Shown: positions 47,301 through 57,828, counted from the stretch's first letter. The stretch is 64,000 bases of DNA from Malachius bipustulatus (GCA_910589415.1 OU342637.1:29790162-29854161), one strand, 5' to 3'. The notes: generated by a model not told the origin, from the letters alone. A program made the numbers and translations.

Positions 47301-49648
47301 AATCGGACTTTTCGGTGAAAATTCTTGGCCTTCAGTGGCAATCGGCTACTGATTCGTTTTCGTTCATGGTTAAGTCCATAGATTCACCTTGTACTAAGAG
47401 AAGCATTCTCTCAGAAGTCGCTAAGATCTATGACCCGTTGGGTTTCTTGTGCCCATTGACCTTTATGGCAAAACGAGTCATTCAACATTTGTGGTATCTC
47501 GGGCTGGATTGGGATGAAGATCCACCAGCTGATGTTGTCGAAAAGTGGAATCGATATAAGTCCACTCTTCATGTTTTATCCAAGTTGACAATCCCTAGGT
47601 GCTTGGTTCCCGAAGGATCTTTCGTGTCGTGTCAACTGCACGCATTTTGTGATGCGTCGACTGCAGGTTATGCGGGTGTGGTGTATTATCGTTTCGAGGA
47701 CGCCGATGGCAATGTGCAGGTTCGTTTCGTTACTGCCAAGTCTCGTGTTGCTCCGCTCAAACCACTCTCCGTTCCACGGCTGGAATTGTGTGCCGCAGTC
47801 TTACTATCAGATCTCGTTTCGTTCGTCCTTGAACAAGGTCCTCAATCCATTGTTGTTGATAAGGTTTTCGCTTGGAGTGACTCTTCGGTCGCTCTATCCT
47901 GGATCAAGTCGTCTCCACATCGGTGGAAGACTTTTGTTTCGAATCGTGTCGTCCACATTCAGGATCGAATTCCTCCGGATTGTTGGAATCATGTACGTTC
48001 AGGTGACAACCCAGCGGACGTCGCGTCTCGGGGCTTGTTACCAGAGGAGTTAGTCGGGGCTTCCGCATGGTGGGCGGGGCCTGAATTCCTCAGATTGCCG
48101 CTGGAATCTTGGCCAGCACTCGTTCCTATTGCTCCCACTTCTGATGTTGAACTGGAGAAAAGGAATATTGTTTTGTTCGCTACGATAGAGATTTCGGATG
48201 TCGATGTTTTGTTGAAAAGATTTTCTTCTTTGAGGAAAATTCAGGGTATTATCGCTCGTTGTTTTCGTTTCACTAACAATTGTCGTGCTGTCAATAGGAC
48301 CACTGGTGCATTGAGTGTCTCTGAGTTGCATGCTGCTCTCATGCACATTGTTAGAATTGTTCAATCTTCGGTCTTCTCTTCGGAATTGGAGAAAATTCGC
48401 TCTGGTAAACCATGTGCCAAGTACTTGCAGTCATTGTCGCCCTTTATTGATGATTTCGGTATTTTGCGAGTCGGGGGTCGACTGTTGCATTCGGGTTTAG
48501 CATTCGACGCTAAATATCCCGCATTGTTGCCAGGAAGGCATAGGTTGGTTGAACTTTTGATTGATCAGATACATCGAGGTAATTTGCACCCAGGAGTGAA
48601 CACTACTCATTATCTCCTTCAACAAAATTTTTGGATCCTGTCTGCTCGTAGGGTCATTCGTAGTTATTTGTCGAAATGCAATCGTTGCTTTCGCACTCGT
48701 CCCCTCTCGTTGGAGCCTCCCATGGGGAATTTACCTGTCGCTCGTGTCTCCCAATTGAAGCCTTTTAGTTGTGTCGGGGTCGATTATGGGGGACCCTTTC
48801 CTATTGTCTTGTCGAGGTATAGGGGTGTCAAAACTTCTAAAGCCTATTTATGTTTGTTCGTATGTTTCGCGACTCGCGCGATTCATCTCGAAATCGCTTC
48901 TGATTTATCGTCAGAGACTTTCCTGGCAGCTCTTAGGAGGTTTGTCGCTCGCCGCGGTCGCTGTAGTGACATCTACAGTGACTGTGGAACCAATTTCGTC
49001 GGAGCTAACAAGGAGCTCAACTCAAATTTGAAAATCGCCGCAGAAGGGGAAGGTATTCGATGGCACTTCAATCCACCCTCAGCTCCACACTTCGGTGGAC
49101 TGTGGGAGAGCGGTGTTAAGTCCGTCAAAACACACATGGCCCGTGTTATTGGTGGTCAAATTTTGACTTATGAGGAGCTGAACACCTTCATCGTTCAGAT
49201 CGAGGCCGTCTTGAATTCGCGCCCCCTTTGCCCCATTAGTAGCGACCCCAACGATCTATCCGCGTTGACCCCTGGTCATTTTCTGACCTTGGAACCTCTG
49301 TCGTCGGTGCCGGATGTGAACTTGTCACATCTGAAGATTTCTCGTCTTTCTCGTTGGCAATTGGTGCAACGGATGCAACGTGATTTTTGGACACGTTGGA
49401 GGGCTGAATATCTTCATAATTTCCACCAGAGGAGTAAATGGTCGAAAACCCATTTGTTTGAGTCAACGGATATCGGTTCGTTGGTGTTGATAAAGGATGA
49501 ATTGTTGTCTCCTTTGAAATGGGCTCTAGGAAGAATTGTTTCTCTGCACCCTGGTGCGGATGGTGTCGCCAGGGTTGCCTCGGTTCGTACGACCAGAGGT
49601 CTCTGTAAACGACCTCTGGTCAAACTTTGCCCGTTACCTAACCAGTAA
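44381..49648 (+). CDS. BEL/Pao gag-pol polyprotein
   Basis: A 1755-residue polyprotein that is cleaved to give the particle proteins and enzymes of the retrotransposon. ATG 44381 (context AAAATG) is chosen; an earlier TTG at 44360 is not a normal eukaryotic start. Domains in order: gag of DUF1759 type (about 140-310); three zinc knuckles, C361/C364/H368/C373, C394/C397/H402/C407 and a CX2CX3HH form from C413; retropepsin-like protease with DSG at 494-496 and LLGADIFPN later in the domain; RT with D837 and YVDD at 913-916; RNase H with D1091, E1135, D1167 and D1213; integrase with H1398, H1403, C1433, C1436 and catalytic D1468, D1534, E1576; and a C-terminal DUF5641-type region (about 1640-1755). 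Every catalytic residue I looked for is present. Gag and pol are one frame, so no frameshift signal is needed. Confidence 0.97.
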   Translation: MSNTLVGANASVSKFLTRLNSILTVVTAPIDEKSRFIVLAACDSASDLYSQVQEVDRNILITVESADKSALVVDVSSEIWKSYSGLLIEVDSVYFQIRAVQLSLESTQDSVVKSRHGSSESLNSRQSGAPALPSSASSHVKLPRIGIPTFDGSLRMWSVYYDLFRTLIHSNDSLAPIEKFQYLVSTLSKEPLTLVKHLPLTDDNYVIAFDTLVQRYQNERVLATCYWQAICNAPKITDSDSSQSLRELLNTFSENITALGQVSGVSLWDFTLFNWLLQKLDNATRKRFELQFASEEFPSYQDLHKFLSSQCRALESSLGNDLSPSAVVGKRSSVKSGGKVESRNSHAFLSTSSASSSKQSCFHCNGEHPISNCRSFLKLDPRKRFEAVKAARLCLNCFGPSHLVKQCPSSHSCKECAGRHHSLLHFVKLSNSDGAASHRVEPPPVASTVAMSSLPSFQDVRSRSRSNTTVLLATACIEVQDKWGNYQVVRSLIDSGSQSSFITDRCRKRLGLHLNRSSTPISCLGHVTLGSAQGSSDCIIRPVGVPSPTFKVSTLVLPNICGKLPSVDISPSKALDNLKLADPNWYTPGSVDVLLGADIFPNIVHGGYLSGSDNCPAAMNTTFGWVLLGTISSKVAGEVQACFASVDSTLEETLKAFWRVEEVPSVEVCSNEEQEAESLFVESHYREESGRFGVLLPFKDSKELPIFNDSLNVADRRLLALERRLSRLPHIRDMYVEFMKDYLEAGHMSLVPLESESANSYYIPHHCVFKDPGVSMSSDVSSLAPVSSKIRVVFDASAKASNNLSLNDTLLIGPKLQNDITSVLLRFRENKFVFTCDIRQMYRQILVGDSHRQYQLIRWRFSEKDPIRSYKLNTVTYGVSSSPYLAIRCLLQLAQENSEKFPLASKAIRLGLYVDDFAIGANQIEETLELRNQLISLLQLGQFELRKWSANNPQLLQDLPVEHCQQQSSNFDSESDFSVKILGLQWQSATDSFSFMVKSIDSPCTKRSILSEVAKIYDPLGFLCPLTFMAKRVIQHLWYLGLDWDEDPPADVVEKWNRYKSTLHVLSKLTIPRCLVPEGSFVSCQLHAFCDASTAGYAGVVYYRFEDADGNVQVRFVTAKSRVAPLKPLSVPRLELCAAVLLSDLVSFVLEQGPQSIVVDKVFAWSDSSVALSWIKSSPHRWKTFVSNRVVHIQDRIPPDCWNHVRSGDNPADVASRGLLPEELVGASAWWAGPEFLRLPLESWPALVPIAPTSDVELEKRNIVLFATIEISDVDVLLKRFSSLRKIQGIIARCFRFTNNCRAVNRTTGALSVSELHAALMHIVRIVQSSVFSSELEKIRSGKPCAKYLQSLSPFIDDFGILRVGGRLLHSGLAFDAKYPALLPGRHRLVELLIDQIHRGNLHPGVNTTHYLLQQNFWILSARRVIRSYLSKCNRCFRTRPLSLEPPMGNLPVARVSQLKPFSCVGVDYGGPFPIVLSRYRGVKTSKAYLCLFVCFATRAIHLEIASDLSSETFLAALRRFVARRGRCSDIYSDCGTNFVGANKELNSNLKIAAEGEGIRWHFNPPSAPHFGGLWESGVKSVKTHMARVIGGQILTYEELNTFIVQIEAVLNSRPLCPISSDPNDLSALTPGHFLTLEPLSSVPDVNLSHLKISRLSRWQLVQRMQRDFWTRWRAEYLHNFHQRSKWSKTHLFESTDIGSLVLIKDELLSPLKWALGRIVSLHPGADGVARVASVRTTRGLCKRPLVKLCPLPNQ

Positions 49649-49791
49649 CGGACTCAGGGAATTTCGTCCCTGACTTGTCGTTTCGTTTCGTTTCGTTTTT
49701 GTTATTGTCGTTAGTTTCGTTTTCGTTAGTTTCGCTTTTGGTTCAATTTTCTGATAGCGGAAAATTCCTCCGGTAATTTTGGTGGGCGGTA
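49649..49791 (+). other. BEL/Pao 3' untranslated region and polypurine-like tract
   Basis: After the stop lies a TTTCG/GTTTCG-rich stretch (49679-49738), then GGTGGGCGGTA (49781-49791) directly against the right LTR. That is the expected position of the plus-strand primer. The tract is G-rich but includes T and C, as is common in BEL elements. Confidence 0.7.
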
Positions 49792-50358
49792 TGTTACGTC
49801 CTTGGTGAATAATCGATTCGTATTCTCTAAGACACCACCGTTTCCTACCCCTTCCTATCCCTTTACACATCGGGACGAAGGAAAAGGACACCTGACCGGA
49901 CAGGACCACACATAGAGAAGAGTCGAGGTTTAACATCGAGAGAGGAGAGAGCTCGACCAAGAGTGCCGTTCGTACCAGATTCGTCGATGCTGGTGTTACG
50001 AGAACGGGATACCTAGTTCTTTAATGAAATAAGGAAGCGGTATAAAGTAGTGGAACAATCGTGGGTACCTACATAGTGGAGCAAGTGAACAATAATAATA
50101 GTTACAACATCTCGCAAATTAAAACAAGTGCCCCTTTAGTCGGACAAGACACAAGGTCAGTAATTTCGATAATTATTAATTAATTGTGTTCCTGTCAATC
50201 ATTGGCAATTATAGCCTGGTCCTTCCCTAAATTTCGATCCTGTCATCCGTGGCGATTTGTCATTACCATCGCGGCATCGAGCCGCATTAATTTAGCCCCC
50301 TTTCAGGATCGAATCGCGTCGTTAATATTTCGTGTTGCTCTTTGACGCGGAGTTAACA
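49792..50358 (+). repeat. 3' LTR of BEL/Pao element
   Basis: A 567-bp copy of the left LTR with no difference found by line-by-line reading. It is followed by the TCACC target duplication. Confidence 0.96.
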
Positions 50359-50363
50359 TCACC
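50359..50363. repeat. BEL/Pao target site duplication, right
   Basis: TCACC, the partner of 43067-43071. Confidence 0.9.
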
Positions 50364-51514
50364 AGTGACATCCTCATAGATTTATAAGTGGATCTAGTTT
50401 TTCTGGAACGTTTATAGTTATTTTTAGAACGTTTTTTCGCATATTTATAGTATATAGATATAGAAACGTTATTTATTTGGTAAAGTTATTTAATGTTCTC
50501 GTAAAGAGAGCTTTAAAAGCTTTGAAAGTCGATTGCAACTATGAAGTAGCAAAAGAGCTACCTCAGCTACCTACTCCATACCAGCCAAGTTCTAAGCACT
50601 TATACGTTAATTCTGCTTCGATAGATTATTAATTACTTCCCGGCGAAATTATTGAATTTAGGTACATTAATAGATAACGAGCCTTGGAATAAATCTCGAT
50701 TTCCCTTTCCGATTCAGTCACTTGATGGTAGTAGGTTACTGAGATTAGAGCTCTACATCGGGGAAGTGTATTTATTTCGTTCTCATTTCAGACGTTTCAT
50801 CTTCAAACAAAATATTATTGACTCGCAGATTGTTTATATTGAGAATAAGGAACGCTTTTATCAAATCCTCCTAAAGAAGTAAGAAAACAAAGGGCAGAAA
50901 TTGAAATTTTTATCTTATTTACCTCATCGCTATTTTTACAAAGTTTGACATGTGATTTTTTCCGTTTGTTCAAAGCTTATTTTGTCCATTAATTATAACT
51001 GAGCTATAATAAATTAATACGTTAAACTAACAAAACTTGGCACTTCTATACCCGTTAATTCATTGTGTAGATCTACAACTGCAGCAGTTCCGCCAAACCT
51101 ATGTGGGTGACATTAAAAGATAAATTTGGTAGAACATGGCGGGAGTTTTAAATATCAGCACCGGAAACAAAACTCGTAAGCTTAATTAGACCATTGAAAT
51201 TAACAACAGAATTGGAAAGCTCACGCTTTGTTTGGAGCGCGAGCTTAGATCGGTTGTCAGAAAGTGGCATGCCGTTTCAGTCTAACACATGTTGCCTTAT
51301 GCCGGAGCAGAGTATATAAGTACATAAAAAAGACCAGTTATATGGTTGTATTGCTCATATATGCGTTAGGCAAACATAGATGCAGAGCTCGTGCTAAATA
51401 CAGAGAAGTGTGAATGCCAAAAAAGAGAACTGAACTGAACTGAAAGATTTTTCCTTTTCTAACGAGGCTGATCGCTTTTACAGCTGCACGCGCAGGAGAG
51501 AGCGCATTCCATCC
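50364..51514. other. non-coding, no gene recognised
   Basis: No recognised gene. AGTATATAAGTACATAAAA near 51311 resembles a TATA box, but a CCAGTT initiator-like word is only about 21-23 bp away and no coding exon follows. Confidence 0.45.
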
Positions 51515-51752
51515 TTTTTTTTTAAGGAGGGAGCTTCGGTCTTCCCTATGTAGGTAAGACAAAGTCGCTCCACTCCGGTAATTATGGGTTTGAGCTATTT
51601 GCCAACATTACCCAGCCTCAAGTGTACCATTAAATAGTAGAAAGGACAACACAGACACCCAGAGCCTTCACCGAGAATCGAACTCAGTCCGCCGGGTCCA
51701 GCGATTCAGCAGATCGCCCACTGAACCACTCGGCCACCGGTGTGCTCCATTC
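51515..51752 (-). mobile_element. tRNA-derived SINE
   Basis: The minus strand starts with a tRNA-like head. Box A TGGCCGAGTGG is at plus 51726-51736 and box B GTTCGATTCTC at 51673-51683, with spacing suited to an internal RNA polymerase III promoter. A non-tRNA body follows towards lower coordinates, with a short A tract at 51516-51524 as a possible tail. The head resembles a Ser/Leu-type tRNA but does not fold as a complete tRNA by inspection, so a functional tRNA gene is unlikely. Target duplications were not located. Confidence 0.6.
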
Positions 51753-52736
51753 CATTCTTCTGTTCATTTCAATGAATTAGACAGATGCCATTAGTATCAA
51801 TGATAGTCTGTTACAATAAGTCATCACAAGTTAAATAAATAAAAAAAGAAAAAACAGTTCTTCTCCTAGGAAACACAAGAATAATTGTGCAAGAAGGTTA
51901 TATCGAATGATTGTTTCTTGACATTTCTGTCAATGAACAGTAACTGTATTGGGTGCGTTCTGTTGTAATGATGCGTTCTGATAAGAATACGCTACACCTG
52001 TGACGTAAACTGGTGAGTTGCACATCCTGCAAAATAGTTAATGCGAGTCGTAGGGATTAAAAATATGTAGCCGTTTCAATTATTTTGATTCAATTTCTTT
52101 TCATCAAGAAGCATAATAAACAAGTAAATAACACTCTTGATGTATATATTTCGAGTTCCGCTATTATACCTCTAATAGCAATTTTCTTAGCTGTTCAATT
52201 TAATCCGATTTCACCCTTGTAGGTATTCAAAGACAATTATACGCGTATAAAATTTCAGAAGAAACTCTTATCGCGGATTTTCTCGGGTTCTGTTTCAGCG
52301 TTCGAAACACGCCCGATTCTTTAATGCTTTCTTTTTATTTGCGGGGAAAACATATATCTGCAATTAAGAAGGATCGATACGGCTAATTTTTCCAGTATCG
52401 CTTCTGGATGTTTATCTGGCTTGTGTGTAGCAGTTTTATGGCCTGGATCAGGAAATGAACGGGCTGCTCTAACAGAAAGCGATGACGAGAATCGCCAAGA
52501 CTGGGAGGAAGGCTCTAATTTCCTGCAGCATAGATGGAGTTTTGGTCAAACTCAAGAAAGTGTCCTTATTTGTTATTCATATCAGATACTTGTCTGGGAT
52601 AAGTTTCACCATTACCTACTCCGGAGACGGTTTCAAGGTAATTAAGATAAGACCATAGGGAATAACAAGCAAACATTTCATTTTGTATTATTATTATTAT
52701 AATGCAATTGGTATAAATAGTAAACCATATCTGATT
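51753..52736. other. non-coding, no gene recognised
   Basis: Nothing recognised. The 74-codon frame 52421-52645 begins MCVAVLWPG and has no family features. Confidence 0.45.
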
Positions 52737-53350
52737 GTAACGTATTTATGGCGTTAAAGTTTATTTGCGCGTACTTAAACATCAATTAAAAAATTGTTTT
52801 CTCGAGTTAAAATTCCTAGCGACCTTTTTCTTAAAAGTATCGCGTGTAAATTCACGGACCCTTTACTCGTGACACAAAGCATCACCGAAAAGGTACGTCG
52901 CACTCACAAAAAGCTTCTAAGTACAAGTCAAAGAGGATGACGACGAAGTCGCGTGATAATGCAGCTTTCTCATTAGTCCAGGGAGGAATGAGCAAAGCTC
53001 GCCTGGTGGATCTACATTACCTAAACTTTATCTTTTTATCTTTTCCCCATGCCTGTATCTTTTTAAAAAAGAAGTACAACAGCTTCTAGCAATTCAAACT
53101 AACAAAATTTGAGTCCGAAACGAAAAACCAAAAAGTGTTTAGGTTCGTTCGAGAAACTACGTTTCAAACGACTACATTCATCGACTACGCGGCCATTGTG
53201 ATTCTTTTCACGGACAGTGAAGAATTTTCCTCATTCTCGAGATTAAAAAACACGTGGGTGGCTCCAATAAACAAGAGTGTTTCCTGGCAAATACATATTT
53301 TTAATTAATTTAGACTTTCTCGCAGTGACCTACCTCAACATCGAACGTAC
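52737..53350. repeat. dispersed repeat family A, copy 3
   Basis: Starts TGTAACGTATTTATGGCG and is the least interrupted copy, aligning to 26770-27440 throughout and to 42668-42930 at its left. About 610-650 bp, non-coding. It is followed within 80 bp by a family B copy, so the two may be parts of one larger element; at 24.2 and 26.8 kb they lie 2.4 kb apart. Confidence 0.7.
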
Positions 53351-53419
53351 CTAAAGAGCAAACCGAACTTCCCTTTCCCTTTTTTTTATAGCGGGGAGAG
53401 AGTATCACGTTACCGTAAC

Positions 53420-53565
53420 AATCTGGCTCCTAACTTGATCTCTCCATTTCGAAGTGTCAGAAATTTAAATTTAATACCTTTATCTCTTTTTTCTCTTGAC
53501 CCACACTGTTAGGGCAGCAAGTTAATATTTTTTCTCTCATGCCACCCCCGCATGATTATCACTGT
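53420..53565. repeat. dispersed repeat family B, copy 2
   Basis: GTAACAATCTGGCTCCTAACTTGATCTCTCC and TTCTCTTGACCCACA match 24215-24380 in the same orientation with scattered changes and a shorter middle. Confidence 0.6.
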
Positions 53566-54797
53566 AGTTTCATCATCAGACCCTGATTTCCCCTCTTCTA
53601 AAAGTCTCCATTTTTTAAATTATTTTTTCACTTATTGGCTTGCAAATGACGCTTTTTTGAGTTTATCGCACGTTTTTAACAACTCACTGAGTTATTATCA
53701 TCTTTAAGTTATCTCGGGGGATTACCACAGGATACTGAATCAGTTTCCTGTCACACGCACGACCCTGTTATAGTATGCACGGCCGGTAGTGTGAATTTAT
53801 AGCCCGGCACATACATCCAGTGCAGTCCTGTGGGTACTCCATATTATACGGGACCTCCATATTATACGGGAGCTCCTGATTCATAAGTCTTGGTTAGCCT
53901 GTTAGCACTGCAATGCAGGCATATTGTTAGCCTCAACGTTCGGCCGTTCGTCTTTGCCAGGAAGCTTTGTACACCTATTAACTGTTTCCCATTATACACA
54001 TACGATTTATGTAATGGGTTTTATTTTGTTTCGAATTCGAAGATTAACACGATAAGACCACCGTGTTTTGTAGTAACAACTGCATAGTTAGTCCTAGTGC
54101 TAGTGCTACGTCAACAAGAAATATTGTTTTAGATTCTAATGAAACTTTAGCGCATTTTTGCTTAACTCCATGGTTTAATGCATTACGTACTTTGCTTAAT
54201 TGAACAGATAACGGTAGATCATTTCCAGATACTATGCTGTTTGTATAATCTCTAGTAGAGCAAGCTATGCCTGATGCCTGTTTTCAAATAATTGAGAAAC
54301 ACAAACTTGGTAATAAAAAGTAAGCTATAACATGGCATTTTTAACAAAAAAATACTTAAAATCCGACTTAAAATGGCTTTTATTCGTCTCCACAAATCTA
54401 CAAGCGTCTCGCGTCAGTGCGCTGTAAATCCTGCAATCTAAGTTGCATCCGTCTGTCATACAACATCCAACAGACGCAGAATCGCTGACACGAGCTAGAA
54501 GCTAGAAACATGTTAGACATGACGAAATATTACACCAACCTAGAGCAAAGAGCGAGATTGGGAACCTCGAGCCCAATGCCGTTTTTTGCGGAAAAATGTG
54601 AATTTTCGGCGAGTTGGGCCAGAAGTTGGTTCAGCATAGTGAATGGAAAAAGAAGGCAGTTTCGACATGCTTCGAATGTTTTTTAAGCTTTTCTGCATGC
54701 TCGATACACTGAACTAGTCTCTATTTTTTGGTTTGGCCTTGAGAGTTGTCAAAAAAAAAAGAAATTTCGGAAATTCGTAAACAACAAGAGCCCTGAA
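53566..54797. other. non-coding, no gene recognised
   Basis: A two-unit CTCCATATTATACGGGA tandem lies at about 53837-53871. A GCTAGTGCTACGTCAAC word near 54090 is a rough inverse of one at 25703. No gene seen. Confidence 0.45.
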
Positions 54798-55103
54798 CCA
54801 AATTATATCTATCCCAAATGGTACCCTTTTCAAGATGTAGCCCTTATAAGGGGGTCAACCGAATACACTTTTAGCAGAATGGAAAAAAAGGAAATTAAAA
54901 AATTTAAAAGTTCACCGCCTTACTACAACTATGAGTCTTACAAAAATTGGCATACACGGTGTTCCTGTTTTTGAAATTCTAAAATTTATAATTTAATCCA
55001 TTTTTGACTTATTCTGGGAAAATGTGTATTTGATTGACCCCCTCTTAAGATCCCATATCTTGAAGAGGGTGCCATTTAATTTGGATAGAGATAATTTCGC
55101 TTA
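54798..55103. repeat. element with ~85-bp diverged inverted repeats
   Basis: The left arm (about 54798-54885) reads AAATTATATCTATCCCAAATGG, CCCTTTTCAAGAT and GGGGGTCAACCGAATACAC. The reverse complement of the right arm (about 55012-55100) reads GAAATTATCTCTATCCAAATTAAATGG, CCCTCTTCAAGAT and GGGGGTCAATCAAATACAC. Arms are roughly 75-80% alike. The ~125-bp centre is AT-rich. It is probably an old long-TIR, non-autonomous DNA element. Confidence 0.65.
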
Positions 55104-55825
55104 AGTCGGCATGTTTGGTGGATTTGGCTCAGGCGCTGTGGTTGTTCTATGTCCATGGAATATTGGGACAGCCTGCATAAATACCATTTTAGTCGTGGTG
55201 AGATTTTTCGCGTAAAATTAAATAATAGGGACAGTAATTAGGGCCACGCAAGAGTTGAAGAAGAGGCATACCAGTTCCCAGAAATGTGGCATCTATTGGA
55301 GAAAATAGGAGCCGGAAAAAAATTGGGGGAGTACAAAGTTGAGGGAGGGTTCGCCGTCATTTGAGCTTCACTGTTTACCAGAGCTCGCATACAAATTTTA
55401 TAGCGATTTTTGAAAGAGTACAGTAAGTTTTGAAGGAAACAAAAAGAGATACAGAGTGGGTGAGGTGTAAGGTGGCGTGTAATAAAGAATTTCACCAGTA
55501 AGTTAAAAAATCTGGAACTATATAGGGTGATTTATAATTAGGTGTAAAAAATGTTGGTGATGATATTCATTGATAAAAATTAAGCAGGTTTTTCAAATAA
55601 AAATAAATCATTAGCCCCTCTCCTGTTGAGATAGGTACGTCCCCTTGAATAGGGAAAAAGTCAAAAAAAGTTTCTATTTTTGTTTCGGTCCCATTTCCCT
55701 TATTGCTTACTTTCACACCCGCACATTTCCCTATTGTATTCGACTTGACAAGTGTGCGCTGGATTTGAATTAACCAAAAGTGGTCGCTCCACGCAAAAAA
55801 GAGAACTTTTAATTTGTAATTGAAT
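55104..55825. other. non-coding, no gene recognised
   Basis: An 85-codon minus frame (55238-55495) has no recognised family. No RNA gene or clear repeat seen. Confidence 0.45.
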
Positions 55826-56130
55826 TGTATTTTTTTTTAATTTTGATATTTTGGTAAATCGTGTTATTTAATTATGATGTATTCATTTTATTATATGGGG
55901 ATTAACGACATGAAATAATTAAAATACCCGCCACTGTAGCTGTTTGCAAGAAATTTATTCCTAGTGTACCTTGACTGCACTGGTCCTGGTGTTGTTCAGT
56001 ATTTTTTTTTAATTTTCCCATTTTGGAAAATTGAGTTATTTAATTTTTCATTTTAATGCGGATCAACGAAATGATTTTAAATCCCTGTAGTTGTTTGCAA
56101 GAAATTTTTTTCTTTTTTTTTTGTCAAAAA
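55826..56130. repeat. diverged ~170-bp tandem duplication
   Basis: Two copies share TTTTTTTTAATTTT, ATTTTGG.AAAT.G.GTTATTTAATT, ATTTTA.TAT..GGGATTAACGA.ATGA or GCGGATCAACGAAATGA, and CTGTAG.TGTTTGCAAGAAATTT (first ends near 55960, second near 56110). Old and non-coding. Confidence 0.55.
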
Positions 56131-57537
56131 AGTATACAAATAGTGCAGTCAAAAATTGTCAGCTATCTTTTTAGCAGCTCTTTTCACGTCAGTGAGTTAT
56201 TGTTACCCTTGTACCCTACCGCCGACGTTTCCAGACAGATCGTTAATTTGTAATAGCTTTTTTTTCGAACTCTAAAATTTTATTTTTTATGAAATACCGT
56301 TATACATAATATGCGTATTGGGTGCAGTTTTCTATCGAGAATACCTAATACACTCAGTGGACAGTTCGGTAATTTTCTCCCCACTGTTGTAAGGGGTAGA
56401 AAAGACCACCTCTTGAACAAGTAGAAGACTTTTTAATGTAAAATAATAGTGTTAAGTGTGGAAATTTTTAACTATTGAAAATTTGATTAGAATGGAGATG
56501 CAATTAAGCCGAAAAAATATTGTCGTCAAGCACTGCAAAAAATTTGTTTCAGTACAAAAAATTTGTGAAATTTTTGTGCGTGAAGTATGGAAAAATAAAG
56601 TTCTTTATTAGAGTAAGTTTGAGATAATTAAAATTAGTTTATGATCTAATACCTAATGATATTTTCACCCAAAAAATTCAGGTTACTATAAAAAAAATAC
56701 AGCATTCTACTTTATAGACTAGAAAAGAATCTAGTTCGTTTTTAATTATATCTTCAAGGAGGTAGGTTATCTTAACGTCAATAAAATAAAGCTCACAATT
56801 TTTATCTTATACTGTTCTTTACAACGGACATTCTTGTGTTTTATATTTTATTTTGCCCGTTACTTTTAAATACCTACCAGTACTATAAATTCTTGTATAA
56901 GATCAACCTACAGGGTAATCTTAGCCGCTCTGATAATTGCAAGATTATTAAACGCTACAAAGTTCGCTCTAGAATGAGTAGCCGTTATGTTGAAACGTGA
57001 AAAATTCAAATATACGAGTACTTTTGTCCCAGCAGAGTGCAGTGCATGGTCTCCAAGCATTTATGTAATAAATTGAAGCAATATCTGAAATATTTCAAAG
57101 AAATTTAATATACTTTTTACTGCAACGTCAAATTTTCAAATTAATGATGAAAAATCAAAAATTACTTTTTATCCTACCCCATAAGAAAATTGAACTTTCT
57201 CGACTGCATGCCCCCGGAGAAAGTGCCACTTTTCCTGCCTAGGCGGTAAAATTATTTTTATATTTTCACGCTAGAGGGCCACCCAATTGCACTTGAAATG
57301 CTATTTCCAGAAGGAACCAATAGCAAGCAAGCTAGCTACACAGAATAGATTAGTCTAATTCTGTGCTAGCTGTATGTCAATCTGTCAATGTCAATAGACC
57401 AGCAAGACCCAGCAAATTAAAAATTAATTATTGAAGATTTGATGATTTATTAAACTACTGATGTCAAATTTATCCAAACAAGGAATTTCGTTCAATAATA
57501 CTTGTAATATTCAAAATCTTCACTATTAATGTTATCC
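56131..57537. other. non-coding; one interrupted inverted repeat
   Basis: AGCTAGCTACACAGAAT and ATTCTGTGCTAGCT at about 57330-57372 form a stem with a 2-nt bulge. CCTAGGCGGTAAAATTATT at 57238-57256 shares the GGCGGTAAA word with the palindrome at 57729. No gene seen. Confidence 0.45.
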
Positions 57538-57568
57538 ATAAATAAATAAATAAATAAATAAATAAATT
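57538..57568. repeat. (AAAT)n microsatellite
   Basis: About seven AAAT units. A short ATT run follows at 57680-57697. Confidence 0.9.
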
Positions 57569-57728
57569 ACTGATTGTAATTTAACTAATCTACGCTTACT
57601 GATACTAATGTATTAAGCAAACATAAATGTAGGTATTCAATAAATTTTCTTTCAAAACAAATTTTTTTCAAAAAAAAAATTATTATTATTATTATTTTGT
57701 GTAGGATAAAAAATTATGTGTAAACCAC

Positions 57729-57828
57729 GGCGGTAAAGTGTCTTTTCAGGCCTCAAGAAGTGGCCAGCCTCGGCTGCGCCTCGCCTGGCCATATCTTCTT
57801 GAGGCCTGAAAAGTGCCACTTTACCGCC
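57729..57828. repeat. 100-bp near-palindrome (foldback hairpin)
   Basis: Left-arm blocks GGCGGTAAAGTG, CTTTTCAGGCCTCAAGAAG and GGCCAG (57729-57767) pair with CTGGCC, CTTCTTGAGGCCTGAAAAG and CACTTTACCGCC (57785-57828). Only short mismatched joints interrupt the stem, and a 17-nt GC-rich loop (57768-57784) closes it. It is GC-rich in an AT-rich setting, so the RNA or DNA hairpin would be very stable. Probably a foldback element or inverted duplication. Confidence 0.85.

Larger units (their letters stand above)
43072..50358 (+). mobile_element. intact BEL/Pao LTR retrotransposon
   Basis: This 7287-bp element has 567-bp LTRs with TG...CA ends, a 5-bp target duplication, a PBS-like site 7 nt after the left LTR, one long gag-pol frame and a G-rich tract before the right LTR. 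The order protease, RT, RNase H, integrase together with the YVDD box and a DUF1758/DUF1759-type gag-protease region assigns it to BEL/Pao. There is no envelope gene. By eye the LTRs are identical along their whole length and the ORF has no breaks, so the insertion is recent and may be active. It would replicate through an RNA copy in cytoplasmic particles and integrate as cDNA. Confidence 0.96.

Noticed and set aside
45280..49466. Many opposite-strand and alternative-frame ORFs within the polyprotein
   Set aside because: They are shadows of the 1755-residue frame and show no domain features.
51300..51345. TATATAAG box at 51313 as a gene promoter
   Set aside because: The nearest initiator-like word is too close (about 21-23 bp) and no coding exon follows on the plus strand.
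52421..52645. 74-codon plus frame starting MCVAVLWPG
   Set aside because: Short, unrecognised, no splice or promoter context; not distinguishable from chance.
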